From Deltaproteobacteria bacterium (lineage in GTDB: Bacteria; Desulfobacterota; GWC2-55-46; S146-80): a stretch of 35,466 nt of DNA. A program made the position numbers and the translations under genes. The notes beneath the pieces were generated by a model that was not told where the DNA came from, made no database searches, and worked only from the letters and a program-made list of their open reading frames with translations. This document shows positions 1-8,478 of the stretch, one piece after another. How positions within the stretch are numbered: position 1 is the first letter of the stretch; each line of letters begins with the position of its first letter. The stretch spans positions 1 to 35,466 of the forward strand of contig WGFJ01000123.1 of the NCBI GenBank assembly GCA_015492305.1, in the 5' to 3' direction.

Positions 1-2
1 CA

Positions 3-2195
3 CCTTCCATCTATGTGAAGTTCCCCCTCCTCACCTTGCCCGAGGGAGAGCCCTTTGATCATCTGAGGGGGCTTAAGGGCTACATCCTCATCTGGACCAC
101 CACACCCTGGACACTTCCGGCAAACCTCTCGGTGGCTGTAAACCCCTCTGTTGAGTACGCAGCGGTGAAGGTGAAGTGGGAGGGGAAGGATGAGGTATGG
201 ATCCTTGCCAGGAACCTTGTTGAGCCGTTGATGGAGAGGTTGAAGACCCCCTACTCTGTTGAGGCCACCATCTCTGGAAAGGACCTTGAGGGCCTCTCCT
301 ACAGGCACCCCTTCCTTGAGAGGGAATCTAAGGTCATCCCTGGAGACCATGTCACGGTGGACACAGGGACAGGGTGCGTCCATATAGCCCCTGGACACGG
401 TCAGGAGGACTACGAACTTGGCCTTAGGTACAACCTTCCGATCCTTGCCCCTGTTGACCACAGGGGGAGATTCACGGAAGAGGTGGGTGAGTGGAGCGGT
501 CTTCCCGTGTTTGAGGCAAACCCTTTGATCATAGATAGGCTCCGCAAGGAGGGGGTCCTTGTGATGGATGAGAAGGTGCGGCACTCCTATCCCCACTGCT
601 GGAGGTGCAAGAAACCGGTCATCTTCAGGGCAACGGAGCAGTGGTTCATCTCCATCGACAAGGAAGGCTTGAGGGAGAAGGCCCTCGAAGAGATCGACAG
701 GACCCTCTGGATACCCGCATGGGGGAGGGACAGGATCTACAACATGGTCCTCCATCGACCTGACTGGTGCATATCGAGACAGAGGGCATGGGGGGTGCCC
801 ATAGCCGTTTTCTACTGCAAGGGTTGTGGAGAGGTCCTTCTGGACAAGGAGATCATAGAAAGGGTTGTAAAGGTCTTTGAGGAGGGAGGGGCGGATGAGT
901 GGTTCACAAGGGATGCAAGGGACCTCCTTCCCCCTGATACGAGATGCCCTCGATGCGGAGGGGATGACTTTGAGAAGGAGGAGGATATACTTGATGTATG
1001 GTTCGACTCAGGGGTGAGCTTTGCCGCTGTCCTTGAAAAGGATGGAGAGCTCGGTTTCCCTGCAGACCTCTACCTTGAAGGGAGCGACCAGCACAGGGGA
1101 TGGTTCCACAGTTCCCTCCTTGCCTCGGTCGGAACAAGGGGTAAGGCACCCTACAAGGCGGTCCTCACCCATGGCTTTGTTGTGGATGGGGAGGGGAGGA
1201 AGATGTCCAAATCCCTTGGCAATGTCATCTCCCCTCAGGAGGTGATAAAGGAACACGGTGCCGAGATCCTTCGCCTATGGGTTGCCGCTGAAGACTACAG
1301 GGAGGATATGAGGCTCTCAAAGGAGATAATAGCAAGGCTCATAGAGGCATACCGGAGGATAAGGAACACCTGCAGGTTCATCCTTGGAAACCTCCATGAC
1401 TTTGACCCTGAAAGGGACTCCATCCCCTACACTGATCTCATGGATATAGACAGGTGGGCCCTCACAAGGGTTGGAAACCTGATAGAGAAGACAAAGGGGG
1501 CATACGAAAGGTTTGAATTCCACACCGTTTACCACTCGATCCACAACTTCTGCATCGTTGACATGAGCAACCTCTACCTCGACATCCTCAAAGACAGGCT
1601 CTACACATGGAGGAGAGAGAGTCAGGGAAGGAGATCTGCCCAGACGGTGCTCTTCGAGACGATAAACGCCCTTGTAAGACTCCTTGCCCCCATCCTGCCC
1701 TTCACAGCAGAAGAGGTGTGGAGCCACATGCCTCCATTCCCTGGAAAGGAGGCAAGTGTCCACATGGCCATGATGCCCGAGGTGAGGGAGGAGTGGATGG
1801 ACGAAGGGATCATGAGGGACTGGGATACCCTCCTTGCTATAAGAAGGGATGTCACAAAGGCCCTTGAAGGGGCAAGGAGATCGGACCTTATCGGCTCTTC
1901 CCTTGAGGCTGCAGTGGTCCTTGACCCCCCGGAGGGGATGAAGGGGTTTGTGGAAGACCACCTCCACCTCTTCAGGGAGCTCTTCATCGTCTCTCAGGTA
2001 TCCCTTGGAAGGACTGATGACTGCAGGGTAAGGCTTGATGGTGAAGCGGTCAAGGGCCTCAAGGTAGGGGTGGACAGGGCCGAAGGTGAGAAGTGCCAGA
2101 GGTGCTGGAACTACAGCAAGGAGGTGGGCAGGTTCGAGGCCCATCCCGATGTGTGTGAACGCTGCATAGAGGTCCTCCAGGCCATGGGCGCATGA
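3..2195 (+). CDS. ileS: isoleucyl-tRNA synthetase, C-terminal ~730 residues (5' end outside window)
   Basis: Charges tRNA-Ile with isoleucine in the cytoplasm. The frame is open from the first bases and reads PSIYVKFPL, a segment inside IleRS, so the true start and the HIGH motif lie upstream. Visible parts in order: the CP1 editing domain with the Thr-rich TTPWTLPAN and GTGCVHIAPGHGQEDY; the WCISRQRAWGVPI segment; the KMSKS loop near base 1200; the anticodon-binding domain; and a C-terminal zinc finger (CQRCWNY...CERC) typical of bacterial IleRS. Full-length enzymes are about 930 residues, so roughly 200 are missing at the window edge. It ends in an ATGA overlap with lspA, the common bacterial ileS-lspA arrangement. 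Confidence 0.98.
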   Translation, partial: PSIYVKFPLLTLPEGEPFDHLRGLKGYILIWTTTPWTLPANLSVAVNPSVEYAAVKVKWEGKDEVWILARNLVEPLMERLKTPYSVEATISGKDLEGLSYRHPFLERESKVIPGDHVTVDTGTGCVHIAPGHGQEDYELGLRYNLPILAPVDHRGRFTEEVGEWSGLPVFEANPLIIDRLRKEGVLVMDEKVRHSYPHCWRCKKPVIFRATEQWFISIDKEGLREKALEEIDRTLWIPAWGRDRIYNMVLHRPDWCISRQRAWGVPIAVFYCKGCGEVLLDKEIIERVVKVFEEGGADEWFTRDARDLLPPDTRCPRCGGDDFEKEEDILDVWFDSGVSFAAVLEKDGELGFPADLYLEGSDQHRGWFHSSLLASVGTRGKAPYKAVLTHGFVVDGEGRKMSKSLGNVISPQEVIKEHGAEILRLWVAAEDYREDMRLSKEIIARLIEAYRRIRNTCRFILGNLHDFDPERDSIPYTDLMDIDRWALTRVGNLIEKTKGAYERFEFHTVYHSIHNFCIVDMSNLYLDILKDRLYTWRRESQGRRSAQTVLFETINALVRLLAPILPFTAEEVWSHMPPFPGKEASVHMAMMPEVREEWMDEGIMRDWDTLLAIRRDVTKALEGARRSDLIGSSLEAAVVLDPPEGMKGFVEDHLHLFRELFIVSQVSLGRTDDCRVRLDGEAVKGLKVGVDRAEGEKCQRCWNYSKEVGRFEAHPDVCERCIEVLQAMGA

Positions 2196-2659
2196 AGCTC
2201 TTTCTCCTCATATCCGGGGGGACCCTGCTGATAGACCAGTCAACGAAGGCGATCATACCCCTCATCCTTGATGGTGGCTCGGTGGAGATCCTTCCGGGTC
2301 TGCTCAACCTTGTATACACGAAGAACCCGGGGGTAGCCTTTGGTCTCCTTCGAGACCTCCCATCCACGATAAGGCTCCCCCTCCTTGTATTGGCGTCCAT
2401 AGGAGGGATAGGTCTTATCCTCTACCTTCAGGTCTTCAAACCACCGCAGAGGATGGCAGAAAGGCTTGCCCTTCCTCTCATCCTCGGAGGGATCCTGGGA
2501 AACCTCGTGGACAGGATCAGGTACGGGGCTGTGGTCGACTTTATAGATCTCCACATCGGGGCCTATCACTGGCCTGCCTTCAACACCGCTGACAGTGCCA
2601 TTACCATCGGGGCCTTACTGCTCATCATCGGTTCAATCTCTCCTCCTCACCCTCGATGA
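2192..2659 (+). CDS. lspA: lipoprotein signal peptidase (signal peptidase II)
   Basis: Inner-membrane aspartyl protease that removes the signal peptide from diacylglyceryl-prolipoproteins. At 155 residues it has normal length and four hydrophobic segments. Conserved boxes are visible: DQSTKA near residue 15, NPGVAFGL near 45, GNLVDR near 103, VVDF with Asp116 and FNTADS with Asp134; the last two Asp are the family's catalytic dyad. The ATG overlaps the ileS stop (ATGA), so the two genes are probably co-transcribed. Its last 35 bases overlap the 3' end of the convergent REC-PilZ gene. Likely substrates in this window are the lipoproteins at 7712-8359 and 12731-12892. Confidence 0.97.
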   Translation: MKLFLLISGGTLLIDQSTKAIIPLILDGGSVEILPGLLNLVYTKNPGVAFGLLRDLPSTIRLPLLVLASIGGIGLILYLQVFKPPQRMAERLALPLILGGILGNLVDRIRYGAVVDFIDLHIGAYHWPAFNTADSAITIGALLLIIGSISPPHPR

Positions 2660-3359
2660 AGGAGGCTATTGCAGCCCTGTCGTCTGGCGATATGGTGGTA
2701 AAGTGTATGCCCATCCCGTTAAGTACCGCCTCTTCCCCGCTCACCCTGTTCACCCATATGACCTTTCCCTCTGCCTCTATTATCTTCCGGGTCCCCGGTA
2801 GGGAGAATCTGAGGCTCACCATATCCCCGGGCTGAAGGGTCTCACCTGTGTAGATGAAGGCCCCTGTCTCACTTATGTTCAGCACAAAACCGGTCCTTGT
2901 AACCCCGTTGCAGGTGTAATCCACAGGGAAGTTGGTGGGGACCCTGGTGCTCTTCCTCCCGAAGTCTATGCCCCCGTAAAGGGCCTTGTTCACCCTGTAA
3001 AGGAGGTGGGAGGGCGAGACACCCTTTGTGATGTAACCGGCAGCACCAAGGTCCCTGACCTCCTCTATCACCTCACTTGACTCATAGGCACCTGTTATGA
3101 CAAGGACAGGAAGCCTCTGGGTGAGTCCGTGCTGCTTCATCCATCTCAACACGCCAAAGCCATCCACCTCGGGCATCTGGAGGTCAAGTATCAGGAGATC
3201 GAATCGCTCGGCCCCTTCTTCAAGCCTCTCTATCACCTCCTCCCCGTTACCTGCAAACTCAACCCTGTGACCCGCCCCTTTCAGGATCTGGCTTACCTTT
3301 ATGCGAAAGAACTCACTGTCATCTGCAAGAAGGATATTCTTCCCCATCTTCACCCTCAT
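2625..3359 (-). CDS. response regulator with REC receiver and C-terminal PilZ domain
   Basis: Single protein of 244 residues with two signalling modules. The N-terminal receiver has the acidic pair Asp13/Asp14, the phospho-acceptor Asp59 in LILDLQMPEVDG, Thr89 and Lys112. A PilZ domain follows from about residue 135, with the cyclic-di-GMP RxxxR signature (Arg135, Arg139) and NISETG as the (D/N)xSxxG box. It should therefore join phospho-relay and c-di-GMP input, output unknown; motility or surface behaviour is usual for the family. The upstream GGAGGAG supports the ATG at 3359; a second ATG four codons in is possible. It follows topA by 24 bases on the same strand. No cognate kinase is in the window. 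Confidence 0.93.
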   Translation of the reverse strand: MRVKMGKNILLADDSEFFRIKVSQILKGAGHRVEFAGNGEEVIERLEEGAERFDLLILDLQMPEVDGFGVLRWMKQHGLTQRLPVLVITGAYESSEVIEEVRDLGAAGYITKGVSPSHLLYRVNKALYGGIDFGRKSTRVPTNFPVDYTCNGVTRTGFVLNISETGAFIYTGETLQPGDMVSLRFSLPGTRKIIEAEGKVIWVNRVSGEEAVLNGMGIHFTTISPDDRAAIASFIEGEEERLNR

Positions 3360-3383
3360 ACCCTCCTCCCCGAGGGGTAGCGT

Positions 3384-5633
3384 TCATGAAGATCCTGCAA
3401 GGGTGAGGTCCTCCTCTTCAACCTGGACCGAACAGGAAGGGCAGGTGAGTTTTCCCCTCTTCTCAACAAGGAAGGGATGCCCGCAGGAAGGGCAGGGCCT
3501 GTCTGCAGGCCTGTTCCATATGCTGTAGGTGCAGGTGGGATAGTTCGAGCAGCTGAAGAAGGTCCTTCCCTTCCTTGATCTCCTTTCAAGGATCTCCCCG
3601 TCACACCCCTCTTCCGGACATTTCACCCCTGTTGAAAGGGGCTTTGTGGTCTTGCAATCGGGATAGTTGGAACAGGCAAGGAACCTGCCGAACCTACCTT
3701 CCTTTATCTCCATCGCCCCCCCACAGGTGGGGCATACCTCTTCGACCTTCCGTTCTATGACCTTTATCTCTCCCCCTTCCATAACAAAGTCCCTGGTATT
3801 GGTACATGCGGGATAGCCCTCACATGCAAGGAACCTCCCCCTTCTTCCCCACTTTATCACCATCCTCCTTCCACACCTGTCGCATTCTATGTCCACAGGT
3901 ATCTCTTCCCTCTTCAGGTCCCTCATCTCCCTTCTGGCCCTTTCAACCTGCTCCTTGAAGGGGCCATAGAACTCCTTAACAGCCTCAAGCCACTCCATCT
4001 TGCCCTCTTCGATCTCATCAAGGTCCTCTTCCATCCTTGCTGTGAAACCCACATCCATTATCTTCGGGAAGCTCTCCACAAGGAGATCGGAGACCTCCAT
4101 CCCGAGATCCGTGGGGATGAGTTTTCCCTGCTCCTTTTTCACATACCCCCTCTCCTGTATGGTGCTTATGATCACCGCATATGTGGAGGGGCGGCCAATC
4201 CCCTTCTCCTCCAGTTCCTTTACAAGGGTGCCCTCCGTGTAACGGGGAGGTGGCTGGGTAAAGTGCTGTCTTGGTATGGCCTTAAGGAGCTGGAGGTCAT
4301 CTCCCTCCTTGAGGGATGGCAGGACAAGCTCCTTCTCTTCCTCCACCTTGTATAGCACCATGAAGCCTGGGAATCTTGTTACCGAACCTGTTACCTGGAA
4401 GAGATAGGCCTTCCCGCTCCTACCCCTGCCTTCAAGGGTTACAACGGTCTGGTCGATGATGGCAGAGGCCATCTGGGAGGCTATAAAGCGGTTCCATATG
4501 AGTTCATAGAGCCTCAACTGATCGGGTGTGAGGTAGGACCTGACAGCCTCAGGAGGAAACCTCATGCTGGTAGGTCTTATGGCCTCATGGGCATCCTGGG
4601 CGGTCTTTCTGTTTGGATAGACCCTACCCCTCGGAGGGAGGTACTCCTTCCCGAACCTTTCCTCTATGAAACCCCTTGCCTCCTTCACAGCAACAGGGGA
4701 TAGCCTGGTGGAATCTGTCCTCATGTAGGTTATCAAACCTGTGGGTCCCTCTTTGCCAAGTTCCACCCCTTCATAGAGTTGCTGGGCTATCATCATGGTC
4801 TTCTTGGCAGAGAATCTGAACCTCTTCCACCCTTCCTGCTGGAGGGTGCTCGTTATGAAGGGGGGAGAGGGGTCCTTGCGCCTCTCCCTCCTTGCCACCC
4901 TCGATACCTGGAAGGTGCAACCGGAAAGGTCGTTAACAATCCCCTTTGCATCCCCTTCACCCTTAAGATCTACCCTCTTCCCCTCTATCTTTGCAAGCCT
5001 TGCCGTGAAGGGTTTTATACCCGGGGCTCCAAACTCACCTGTTACAGACCAGTATTCCTGAGGAACGAAGGCCCTTATCTCCTTTTCCCTCTCACATATG
5101 AGCCTCAATGCCACGGACTGAACCCTGCCGGCACTGAGGCCCCTTCTCACCTTCTCCCAGAGGATGGGGCTTATCTCGTAGCCCACAAGCCTGTCCAGTA
5201 TCCTCCTTGCTATCTGGGCGTTGTACTTCTTTCTATCGAGCCTCAGGGGGTGATTGATGGCCTCAAGGATTGCATCCCTGGTGATCTCATGGAAGAGGAC
5301 CCTGTAGATACCTTCCATGTTGCCATCTATCTCCTCGGCCACATGCCATGCTATGGCCTCACCCTCCCTGTCAGGGTCCTGGGCAAGGTAGATCCTGCCC
5401 CCTGATCTGTAGACCTCCTTCGCTATCCTCCTGAGTTCCGTTACCACCTTCTTCTTGCCCTTTATTATCTCGTATTCAGGGGTGAAGCCATTGTCCACAT
5501 CCACACCGAGACGGCTCTTGGGAAGGTCCTTTATGTGACCGAAGGAGGCCTTCACTATGTAATCCTTCCCGAGGAACTTGTTTATCGTCTTGGCCTTTGC
5601 AGGTGATTCTACAACCACAAGGGATCTTGCCAT
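3384..5633 (-). CDS. topA: DNA topoisomerase I (type IA)
   Basis: Relaxes negatively supercoiled DNA through a covalent 5'-phosphotyrosine. The 749-residue protein starts with the TOPRIM domain (Glu9 in VVVESPAKAKTI; the DxDxE triad Asp86, Asp88, Glu90 in AQDPDREGEA). SAGRVQSVAL follows near residue 167. The active Tyr303 lies in GLITYMRTDSTRLS. The C-terminus carries four Cys4-type zinc ribbons, three with the usual GRFLAC-YPxC or FFSCSNYPTC pattern and a short last one (CPSCG...CPSC). Eight bases separate it from the dprA stop upstream; GAAAGAG before the ATG acts as ribosome site. dprA-topA adjacency is widespread in bacteria. Confidence 0.98.
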   Translation of the reverse strand: MARSLVVVESPAKAKTINKFLGKDYIVKASFGHIKDLPKSRLGVDVDNGFTPEYEIIKGKKKVVTELRRIAKEVYRSGGRIYLAQDPDREGEAIAWHVAEEIDGNMEGIYRVLFHEITRDAILEAINHPLRLDRKKYNAQIARRILDRLVGYEISPILWEKVRRGLSAGRVQSVALRLICEREKEIRAFVPQEYWSVTGEFGAPGIKPFTARLAKIEGKRVDLKGEGDAKGIVNDLSGCTFQVSRVARRERRKDPSPPFITSTLQQEGWKRFRFSAKKTMMIAQQLYEGVELGKEGPTGLITYMRTDSTRLSPVAVKEARGFIEERFGKEYLPPRGRVYPNRKTAQDAHEAIRPTSMRFPPEAVRSYLTPDQLRLYELIWNRFIASQMASAIIDQTVVTLEGRGRSGKAYLFQVTGSVTRFPGFMVLYKVEEEKELVLPSLKEGDDLQLLKAIPRQHFTQPPPRYTEGTLVKELEEKGIGRPSTYAVIISTIQERGYVKKEQGKLIPTDLGMEVSDLLVESFPKIMDVGFTARMEEDLDEIEEGKMEWLEAVKEFYGPFKEQVERARREMRDLKREEIPVDIECDRCGRRMVIKWGRRGRFLACEGYPACTNTRDFVMEGGEIKVIERKVEEVCPTCGGAMEIKEGRFGRFLACSNYPDCKTTKPLSTGVKCPEEGCDGEILERRSRKGRTFFSCSNYPTCTYSIWNRPADRPCPSCGHPFLVEKRGKLTCPSCSVQVEEEDLTLAGSS

Positions 5634-5641
5634 ATCTCTTT

Positions 5642-6721
5642 CTACCCCTTTCTTCCAAATATCTTTCCAGGATACTCGGCTATCAATCCTTTAGACTCGA
5701 GGTTCAACAGCCCAAGGTAGACCTCTTCGGGCTTAAGGCCCGTCTTCTTGATAATTATATCAATGTGTTCAGGTTCTTCCAAGGCATTATAGAGGAGTCT
5801 CTCCCTGTCTGTAAGGCCGGTCTCAAAGCCCCCTTCCCTTGCCAGGGGAAGGCCTATCTCCTCCACTATGTCCTCAACACCCTGGACAAGCTTTGCCCCT
5901 TCCTTTATGAGCGCATTCGTGCCCTTGCTCCAGCCGGAGGTGATACTGCCAGGGATGGCAAAGACCTCTCTTCCCTGCTCAAGGGCAAGACGGGCGGTAA
6001 TAAGGGACCCACTCCGGCAGGATGCCTCCACGACAAGGACTCCAAGGGATAGACCGCTTATTATCCTGTTCCTCCTCGGGAAGTTCCTTCCATGGGGTGG
6101 GGTGGAGAGGGGAAACTCAGAGACGACGGCACCCCTTTTCTCTATCTCCCTGTAAAGGGCCTTGTTCTCGGCTGGATATACCACATCCACACCTGACCCG
6201 AGGACGGCCACGGTCCTCCCACCGCCCATAAGGGCTCCTCTGTGGGCCTGTGAGTCTATGCCCCTTGCCATGCCACTAACAATCGTGAACCCAAGGGAGG
6301 CAAGTTCCATTGCCATCCTGTGGGCCACCCCAAGCCCGTAGGGAGAGGCCCTCCTGCTTCCCACAACTGCAATGGCCCGCTCATCCCTGTGGAGATCCCC
6401 CTTCACATAGAGAAAGGGAGGAGGGTCGTATATCTCCTTCAGCCTTGAAGGGTAGTCCCCGTCTTTCATGGTGATGATCCTGATCCCCTTCTCCCTTACC
6501 CTTTCAAGCTCCTCTTCCACATCCTTCCAGCCCCTGAAGGATCTGATCCTTTCTGCCGTTTCCCTTCCAATTCCTTCTACCTGGAGCAGTTCCTTGAGGG
6601 AGGCGTCAAAGACCCTTTTCGGGGAGCCAAAGTGTTCTATGAGGCTTTTGAAGGTGTGGCAACCTATACCGTAGACCCTTCCGAGGGAAAGCCAGTAGAA
6701 GGTCTCGTCACTGCCTCTCAT
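5642..6721 (-). CDS. dprA: DNA-processing protein DprA (single-strand DNA/RecA loader)
   Basis: DprA binds incoming single-stranded DNA and loads RecA in natural transformation; it is also common in species not known to be competent. The 359 residues show an N-terminal helix-hairpin-helix-like part (LLQVEGIGRETAERI). The Rossmann-like DprA core follows: VVGSRRASPYG, SGMARGIDSQAHRGAL, VAVLGSGVDVVYP, then FPRRNRIISGLS and SGSLITARLALEQGREVFAIPG. A C-terminal winged helix (about residues 300-359) ends in YPGKIFGRKG. The ATG overlaps the end of the LysM gene by 14 bases, so translation is probably coupled. No other competence gene is present in the window. Confidence 0.96.
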   Translation of the reverse strand: MRGSDETFYWLSLGRVYGIGCHTFKSLIEHFGSPKRVFDASLKELLQVEGIGRETAERIRSFRGWKDVEEELERVREKGIRIITMKDGDYPSRLKEIYDPPPFLYVKGDLHRDERAIAVVGSRRASPYGLGVAHRMAMELASLGFTIVSGMARGIDSQAHRGALMGGGRTVAVLGSGVDVVYPAENKALYREIEKRGAVVSEFPLSTPPHGRNFPRRNRIISGLSLGVLVVEASCRSGSLITARLALEQGREVFAIPGSITSGWSKGTNALIKEGAKLVQGVEDIVEEIGLPLAREGGFETGLTDRERLLYNALEEPEHIDIIIKKTGLKPEEVYLGLLNLESKGLIAEYPGKIFGRKG

Positions 6722-7709
6722 GGATGGGCCTTGTGATGACTATATCACCCCTGTATATGTCCCTGTTACTGCTCAAGATGTATAGGGCAGAGACCTTCCC
6801 CTGGACATCTATGAGTATACCCTTCCCTGCATAGACCGGGGGAGGGGCTACCTTCCTCTTCTTCAGGGGATCGTAGACCCTTTCCATCTCCCTGTAGATG
6901 TAAAGGATGTTACCCACCTCAAGTCCATCGGAGGCCCCTTTGTCTATGTAGATGATATCCCTCTTCCCGAGGGTTATCTTGTCCTCAAGGGCCGCCACTA
7001 TGGTGGCTTCAACAAAGGGGGCCTTCTCCCTTATGGGTACCTCCTTGATGGGGGGTTCAAAGGTGGTCAGCCTTGCACCCTTGAAGATCTCTCTGTAGGA
7101 CCTTTCGATCCTGCCTATGTATGTCTCCTTCCCCTGGGCAGTTACCCTCAAGACCCCCACAGGTTCCACCATATAGCCCATCCTCTTGCCGGTCCTTGGG
7201 TGTTTCACCTCCTTCAGGGGTTCGACGATGAGATACCTCTTCCCCACCCTGGCACCTTCGGCAAGGCTCACATATACCTCATCCCCCTCCCCGAGGGTTA
7301 TGTTCCCCTCCTTCGAGCCTATAATGACACCGCTTCCCCGGAATTCCTCTTCTGAGATGAAACCGGTCCTCTTGAACTCAGGCCTTGATATGGTGAGGAC
7401 CTTTGGGGTGACCTCCTTCTTTTCCCTGATCTGCTGCGGTTTTACAACCTCCTCCACCTCCTGGATCTTCTCGATCCTCTCTGGCGGTGCAAGCCTTATG
7501 GTCTCACCAGGGTATATGAGGTGAGGATTGGTGATGAAGGGGTTCCATCTCCAGATCTTCCTCCATTTGAGGGGGTCCTTTAGAAACCTCTGGGATATAT
7601 CCCACAGGGTGTCCCCCTTCCTTATGGTGTATCTCTCCTCAGCCCTTCCAGGGGTAAGGGTGATGAAAAGGAGGAAGAAAAGTGCAAAAAAGGGCCATAT
7701 CCTCTTCAT
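6708..7709 (-). CDS. secreted LysM-domain protein with a duplicated C-terminal beta domain
   Basis: A 333-residue exported protein. Residues 1-23 are a Sec signal peptide (hydrophobic core FFALFFLLF, likely cut after GRA). One LysM peptidoglycan-binding domain spans about 26-73 (YTIRKGDTLWDIS to YPGETIRL). A charged linker follows, then two similar units near 125-215 and 235-325; each has ITLGxxDxxY, a Gly-rich turn, KR, a PV segment and a final KxxxxxI. I do not recognise the repeated unit. The protein probably sits in the periplasm on the cell wall. It lies between the TPR lipoprotein (2 bases upstream) and dprA (14-base overlap). Confidence 0.85.
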   Translation of the reverse strand: MKRIWPFFALFFLLFITLTPGRAEERYTIRKGDTLWDISQRFLKDPLKWRKIWRWNPFITNPHLIYPGETIRLAPPERIEKIQEVEEVVKPQQIREKKEVTPKVLTISRPEFKRTGFISEEEFRGSGVIIGSKEGNITLGEGDEVYVSLAEGARVGKRYLIVEPLKEVKHPRTGKRMGYMVEPVGVLRVTAQGKETYIGRIERSYREIFKGARLTTFEPPIKEVPIREKAPFVEATIVAALEDKITLGKRDIIYIDKGASDGLEVGNILYIYREMERVYDPLKKRKVAPPPVYAGKGILIDVQGKVSALYILSSNRDIYRGDIVITRPIHERQ

Positions 7710-7711
7710 CT

Positions 7712-8359
7712 TTACCTCTCTTCCAGAAGACTGCTTCCCTTCAAAGCGGCTTCACTTGAAGGGTAGTCTTCAATGAGTTTTTTTAAGACCTCCCTTGACT
7801 CCCTGACCCTTCCCATCTCCCTCAGGGTCAGGGCAACCTTAAGCAGGGCATCGGGCACCTTGTTGCCTTGAGGGTAATCCCTTGCCACCTGCCTGAAGAT
7901 CTCAAGGGCCTTGCCGTAGTCCCTCTCGGTGTAATAGGTCTCGCCTATCCAGTAGAGGGCGTTATCCCCCAGGGGGTGATGGGGAAACTTCCTTATAAAC
8001 TCCTGGAATACCTCCCTTGCCTCTGTGAGGTTTCCAGCCCTGTAGAGGTTGTATCCCCTTTTGTAAAGGGTTTCCGGATCTTCAGTCCCTGGCTCTATCC
8101 TTACCTCTTTCAGCCCCTGAGGTGGTTCGGTGGGCAAGGCCATCCTCTGGAGGTTCTCGATGGCCTCCTGGTGGGCCTCTATCCTGTCCTCTAAGAAGGT
8201 GAGCTTGTTGTGGAGTTCCTCTACCCTTGCCTCAAGCCCTGCCTGTGACTCCTGCAATCCCCTTACCTGCTGTCTCAGTGGCTCTATCCTCTCTTCTTTT
8301 ACCTGCGAGGCGCAACCAGCAAGGAGTATGAGCAAAAGGATCCCGTGCCTTCCCACCAT
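7712..8359 (-). CDS. CpoB/YbgF-like lipoprotein with coiled coil and TPR repeats
   Basis: A 215-residue envelope protein. I start it at the ATG before VGRHGILLLILLAGC, because this gives a proper lipobox (LAGC, Cys16) and GGAAGG lies just upstream. The frame is open for 29 more codons, but these cross the promoter region. A heptad-rich coiled coil occupies about 20-70, like the trimerisation helix of CpoB. At least three TPR units follow from about residue 90 (LYKRGYNLYRAGNLTEAREVFQEF; ALYWIGETYYTERDYGKALEIF; ALLKVALTLREMGRVRESREVL). CpoB/YbgF normally coordinates outer-membrane constriction with wall synthesis next to tol-pal; no tol-pal gene is here, so the exact role is open. First gene of the operon running to 2625. 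Confidence 0.85.
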   Translation of the reverse strand: MVGRHGILLLILLAGCASQVKEERIEPLRQQVRGLQESQAGLEARVEELHNKLTFLEDRIEAHQEAIENLQRMALPTEPPQGLKEVRIEPGTEDPETLYKRGYNLYRAGNLTEAREVFQEFIRKFPHHPLGDNALYWIGETYYTERDYGKALEIFRQVARDYPQGNKVPDALLKVALTLREMGRVRESREVLKKLIEDYPSSEAALKGSSLLEER

Positions 8360-8381
8360 CCGGTCCTTCCCGTGGCCTTCC

Positions 8382-8410
8382 TTGACTAATGTCTGCGGGC
8401 CTTTTATAAT
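8382..8410 (+). promoter_or_regulatory. strong sigma70 promoter for the M50 protease/CDF/cytochrome b5-like operon
   Basis: TTGACT at 8382-8387 and a perfect TATAAT at 8405-8410 are separated by exactly 17 bases. Predicted start of transcription is near 8417, which leaves a leader of about 62 bases before the TTG start at 8479. Confidence 0.8.
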
Positions 8411-8423
8411 GGTTTTATTATAA
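8404..8423. repeat. inverted repeat TTATAAT-N6-ATTATAA between divergent operons
   Basis: Two perfect 7-base arms, 8404-8410 and 8417-8423, hold the -10 elements of the opposing promoters. The right half also belongs to a perfect 16-base palindrome at 8413-8428 (TTTTATTATAATAAAA). It could be an operator, or just two facing -10 boxes in AT-rich DNA. Confidence 0.6.
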
Positions 8424-8445
8424 TAAAAGGACCATGTCAAATCCA
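8417..8445 (-). promoter_or_regulatory. probable sigma70 promoter for the CpoB-like/LysM/dprA/topA/REC-PilZ operon
   Basis: On the minus strand a perfect TATAAT occupies 8422-8417. TGGATT at 8445-8440 lies 17 bases upstream as a weak -35 (3 of 6). This would start RNA near 8410 and give a leader of about 51 bases to the ATG at 8359. The -10 is one arm of the inverted repeat at 8404-8423. Confidence 0.5.
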
Positions 8446-8478
8446 TTCTGCTCCTTCTGGAGATCCACGGGGTAACTG

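Noticed and set aside
1317-2144. 275-codon open frame opposite ileS
   Set aside because: It mirrors a certain gene; no ribosome site or family, and the AGG/CCT bias explains the lack of stops.
4779-5405. 208-codon plus-strand frame inside topA
   Set aside because: Antisense to the conserved TOPRIM and central regions of topA; low-complexity translation.
8413-8428. AT palindrome as a Fur or PerR box
   Set aside because: It matches neither the GATAATGATAATCATTATC pattern nor the PerR 7-1-7 spacing; facing -10 boxes are a simpler reading.
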